Assembly: GCA_025464025.1 (NCBI GenBank)
Contig: JAODBP010000230.1
Location: 1-6,207, forward strand
Reading direction: 5' to 3'
Length of the DNA stretch: 6,207 nucleotides
Origin: Actinomycetes bacterium
GTDB lineage: Bacteria > Actinomycetota > Acidimicrobiia > Acidimicrobiales > CADCSY01
Shown here: one piece after another, positions 5,169-6,207 of the stretch
Layout of the letters: the number at the start of each line of letters is the position of its first letter
How positions within the stretch are numbered: the first letter of the stretch is position 1
Notes under the pieces: model-generated
Database searches by the model: none
What the model was told of the DNA's origin: nothing
Seen by the model: the letters and a program-made list of their open reading frames with translations, nothing else
Program-made: the position numbers and the translations under genes

Positions 5169-5941
5169 CCGGCCACCTGGAATCCACGCTGCGGAAGAAC
5201 CGGGACGGCGGCCGCAAGCTGCTCGTGCCGTACATCACCGGCGGCCTGTCGGCCGACTGGTGCGACGTGCTGCGGGCCGTCGCCGACGCCGGGGCCGACG
5301 CCGTCGAGATCGGGATCCCGTTCTCCGACCCGGTGATGGATGGCCCGACGATCCAGGAGGCGTCGGCCCGGGCGCTGGCCCGGGGGACCACGCCGCCGTC
5401 GATCCTCGACGAGCTCACCGGCGTCGACGCCGGTGTGCCGCTGGTGGCGATGACCTACGGCAACCTCGTGCACAAGGCCGGTCGCCGTCGCTTCGCCGGC
5501 GAGCTCGCCGCGGCCGGGATCAGCGGCGCCATCATCCCCGACTTCCCGTTGGAGGAGTCGGAGGAGTGGGAGGCGGCGGCCGTGGCCGAGGGCGTGGAGG
5601 TCGTGCTGCTGGCCGCGCCGGTCACGCCCGACGACCGGCTGGCCCGCATCTGCGAGCGCTCCCGTGGCTTCATCTACGCGGTCAGCCGCATGGGGATCAC
5701 CGGGGAGCGCGTCGACCTCGCCGCCTCGGCGGGCGTCATCGGCAAGCGGCTGAAGGCGATCACCGACAAGCCGGTGCTCGTCGGCGTCGGCATCTCCACG
5801 CCGGAGCAGGCGGTCGAGGCGGCCACCGAGGCAGATGGCGCCATCGTGGGGTCGGCCCTGGTGCGGATCCTGCTCGACGGTGGTGGCCCGGAGGAGGCGG
5901 CCGCGTTCGTGGCGAGCTTCCGTGCCGCGTTGGATTCCTAG
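5165..5941 (+). CDS. trpA: Tryptophan synthase alpha chain
   Basis: TrpA is the TIM-barrel subunit that cleaves indole-3-glycerol phosphate to indole and glyceraldehyde 3-phosphate and passes indole to TrpB. The product is 258 residues, near the normal 260-270. Catalytic E48 lies in [11 protein letters not shown] and catalytic D59 in PVMDGPTIQ. Other family marks are LVPYITGG (20-27), [45 protein letters not shown] (the phosphate-binding loop), [10 protein letters not shown] and [10 protein letters not shown]. The start is GTG 5165, overlapping the trpB TGA by four bases, with GGGAG at 5149-5153, 11 bases upstream. The frame is open further back inside trpB, but GTG 5165 gives the family-standard N-terminus. 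It is the last recognised trp gene. The 82 bases after it hold no strong terminator. Confidence 0.97.
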   Translation: MTGHLESTLRKNRDGGRKLLVPYITGGLSADWCDVLRAVADAGADAVEIGIPFSDPVMDGPTIQEASARALARGTTPPSILDELTGVDAGVPLVAMTYGNLVHKAGRRRFAGELAAAGISGAIIPDFPLEESEEWEAAAVAEGVEVVLLAAPVTPDDRLARICERSRGFIYAVSRMGITGERVDLAASAGVIGKRLKAITDKPVLVGVGISTPEQAVEAATEADGAIVGSALVRILLDGGGPEEAAAFVASFRAALDS

Positions 5942-6023
5942 GGCTCGACGACGCCAAGTGGAGAGCCGTGGTCTGAACGTCCGAACCCGATGAGTTCGCG
6001 CCCCGCGGGCAGTCGTCACGCCC
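5942..6023. other. trpA-VOC intergenic region, no clear signals
   Basis: These 82 bases separate trpA from the VOC-type gene. The only fold I find is a weak GGCTC/GAGCC pair (5942-5946 with 5963-5967) with a 16-base loop, too poor to call a terminator. No TANNNT -10 and no clear Shine-Dalgarno stand before ATG 6024. Whether the VOC gene is part of the trp transcript cannot be settled from the sequence. Confidence 0.5.
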
Positions 6024-6207
6024 ATGGACCACACGATCAGCCTGGCCACCACGGACCGGCGCCGCTCGCTCGTCTTCTACCGCGACGGGCTCGGGCTCGA
6101 AGCCTTCGGCCCGCTGGCCGACGACGGCGTCCCCGAGCCGCTCCAGCTCCGCCTCGCGTCGAGCGTGAGCCTGATGCTGATCCCCACCGGCGGGTTCGGC
6201 TGGGTCG
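6024..6207 (+). CDS. VOC/glyoxalase-fold protein (3' truncated by window)
   Basis: Sixty-one codons are visible before the window ends. The translation has the first half-module of the vicinal oxygen chelate fold: a strand (HTISLATTD), a helix with SLVFYRDGLGLEAFG, then two strands with polar turns (QLRLASSVSLMLIPTGG). FYrdGLGLe is the characteristic glyoxalase/bleomycin-resistance/dioxygenase motif. H3 lies where VOC metalloenzymes often place the first metal ligand, but the partner ligands are outside the window, so activity cannot be judged. Family members include glyoxalase I, extradiol dioxygenases and antibiotic-binding proteins. ATG 6024 is chosen because it starts right before the first strand. 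No Shine-Dalgarno is obvious. Confidence 0.75.
   Translation, partial: MDHTISLATTDRRRSLVFYRDGLGLEAFGPLADDGVPEPLQLRLASSVSLMLIPTGGFGWV

Noticed and set aside
5990..6023. ATG at 5990 as an alternative start for the VOC gene
   Set aside because: It is 34 bases from ATG 6024 and therefore in a different frame.

Overview
The window is high-GC DNA with strong G/C preference at third codon positions, GTG starts and many 1-4 nt gene overlaps, which fits an actinobacterium. Three things narrow this a little: an LPxTG surface protein of a type I associate with actinobacteria, a near-leaderless TAGGCT promoter, and a dedicated trpF beside trpC (Streptomyces and Mycobacterium lack trpF). Together they suggest a deeper-branching lineage such as Acidimicrobiia. 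That placement is inference.

Left part (1-1453, + strand): the last 20 codons of a membrane protein overlap (GTGA) a small membrane-anchored or secreted protein with a beta-rich, carbohydrate-binding-like domain. A short-chain dehydrogenase/reductase (SDR) gene follows.

Middle (1454-2471): the SDR gene converges on a minus-strand gene for a sortase-type LPxTG surface protein. A perfect 14-bp hairpin lies between the two stops. The far side of the LPxTG gene is a 116-bp divergent region holding a short inverted repeat and the probable trp promoter.

Right part (2472-5941, + strand): a tight trpC-trpF-(small ORF)-trpB-trpA operon covers the last steps of tryptophan synthesis from phosphoribosylanthranilate onward (TrpF isomerase, TrpC indole-glycerol-phosphate synthase, TrpA/TrpB synthase). 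Catalytic residues are intact in all four. trpC/trpF overlap as TGATG and trpB/trpA as GTGA. The only gap, between trpF and trpB, is exactly spanned by a 28-codon reading frame that overlaps both neighbours and has its own Shine-Dalgarno-like GGAG. This is the most unexpected item in the window. trpE, trpG and trpD are not present.

Right edge (6024-6207): the start of a VOC/glyoxalase-fold protein, cut by the window end.

I saw no tRNA, rRNA, CRISPR array, insertion sequence or phage gene. Most of the window is ordinary biosynthetic chromosome. No gene-free stretch exceeds about 120 bases.
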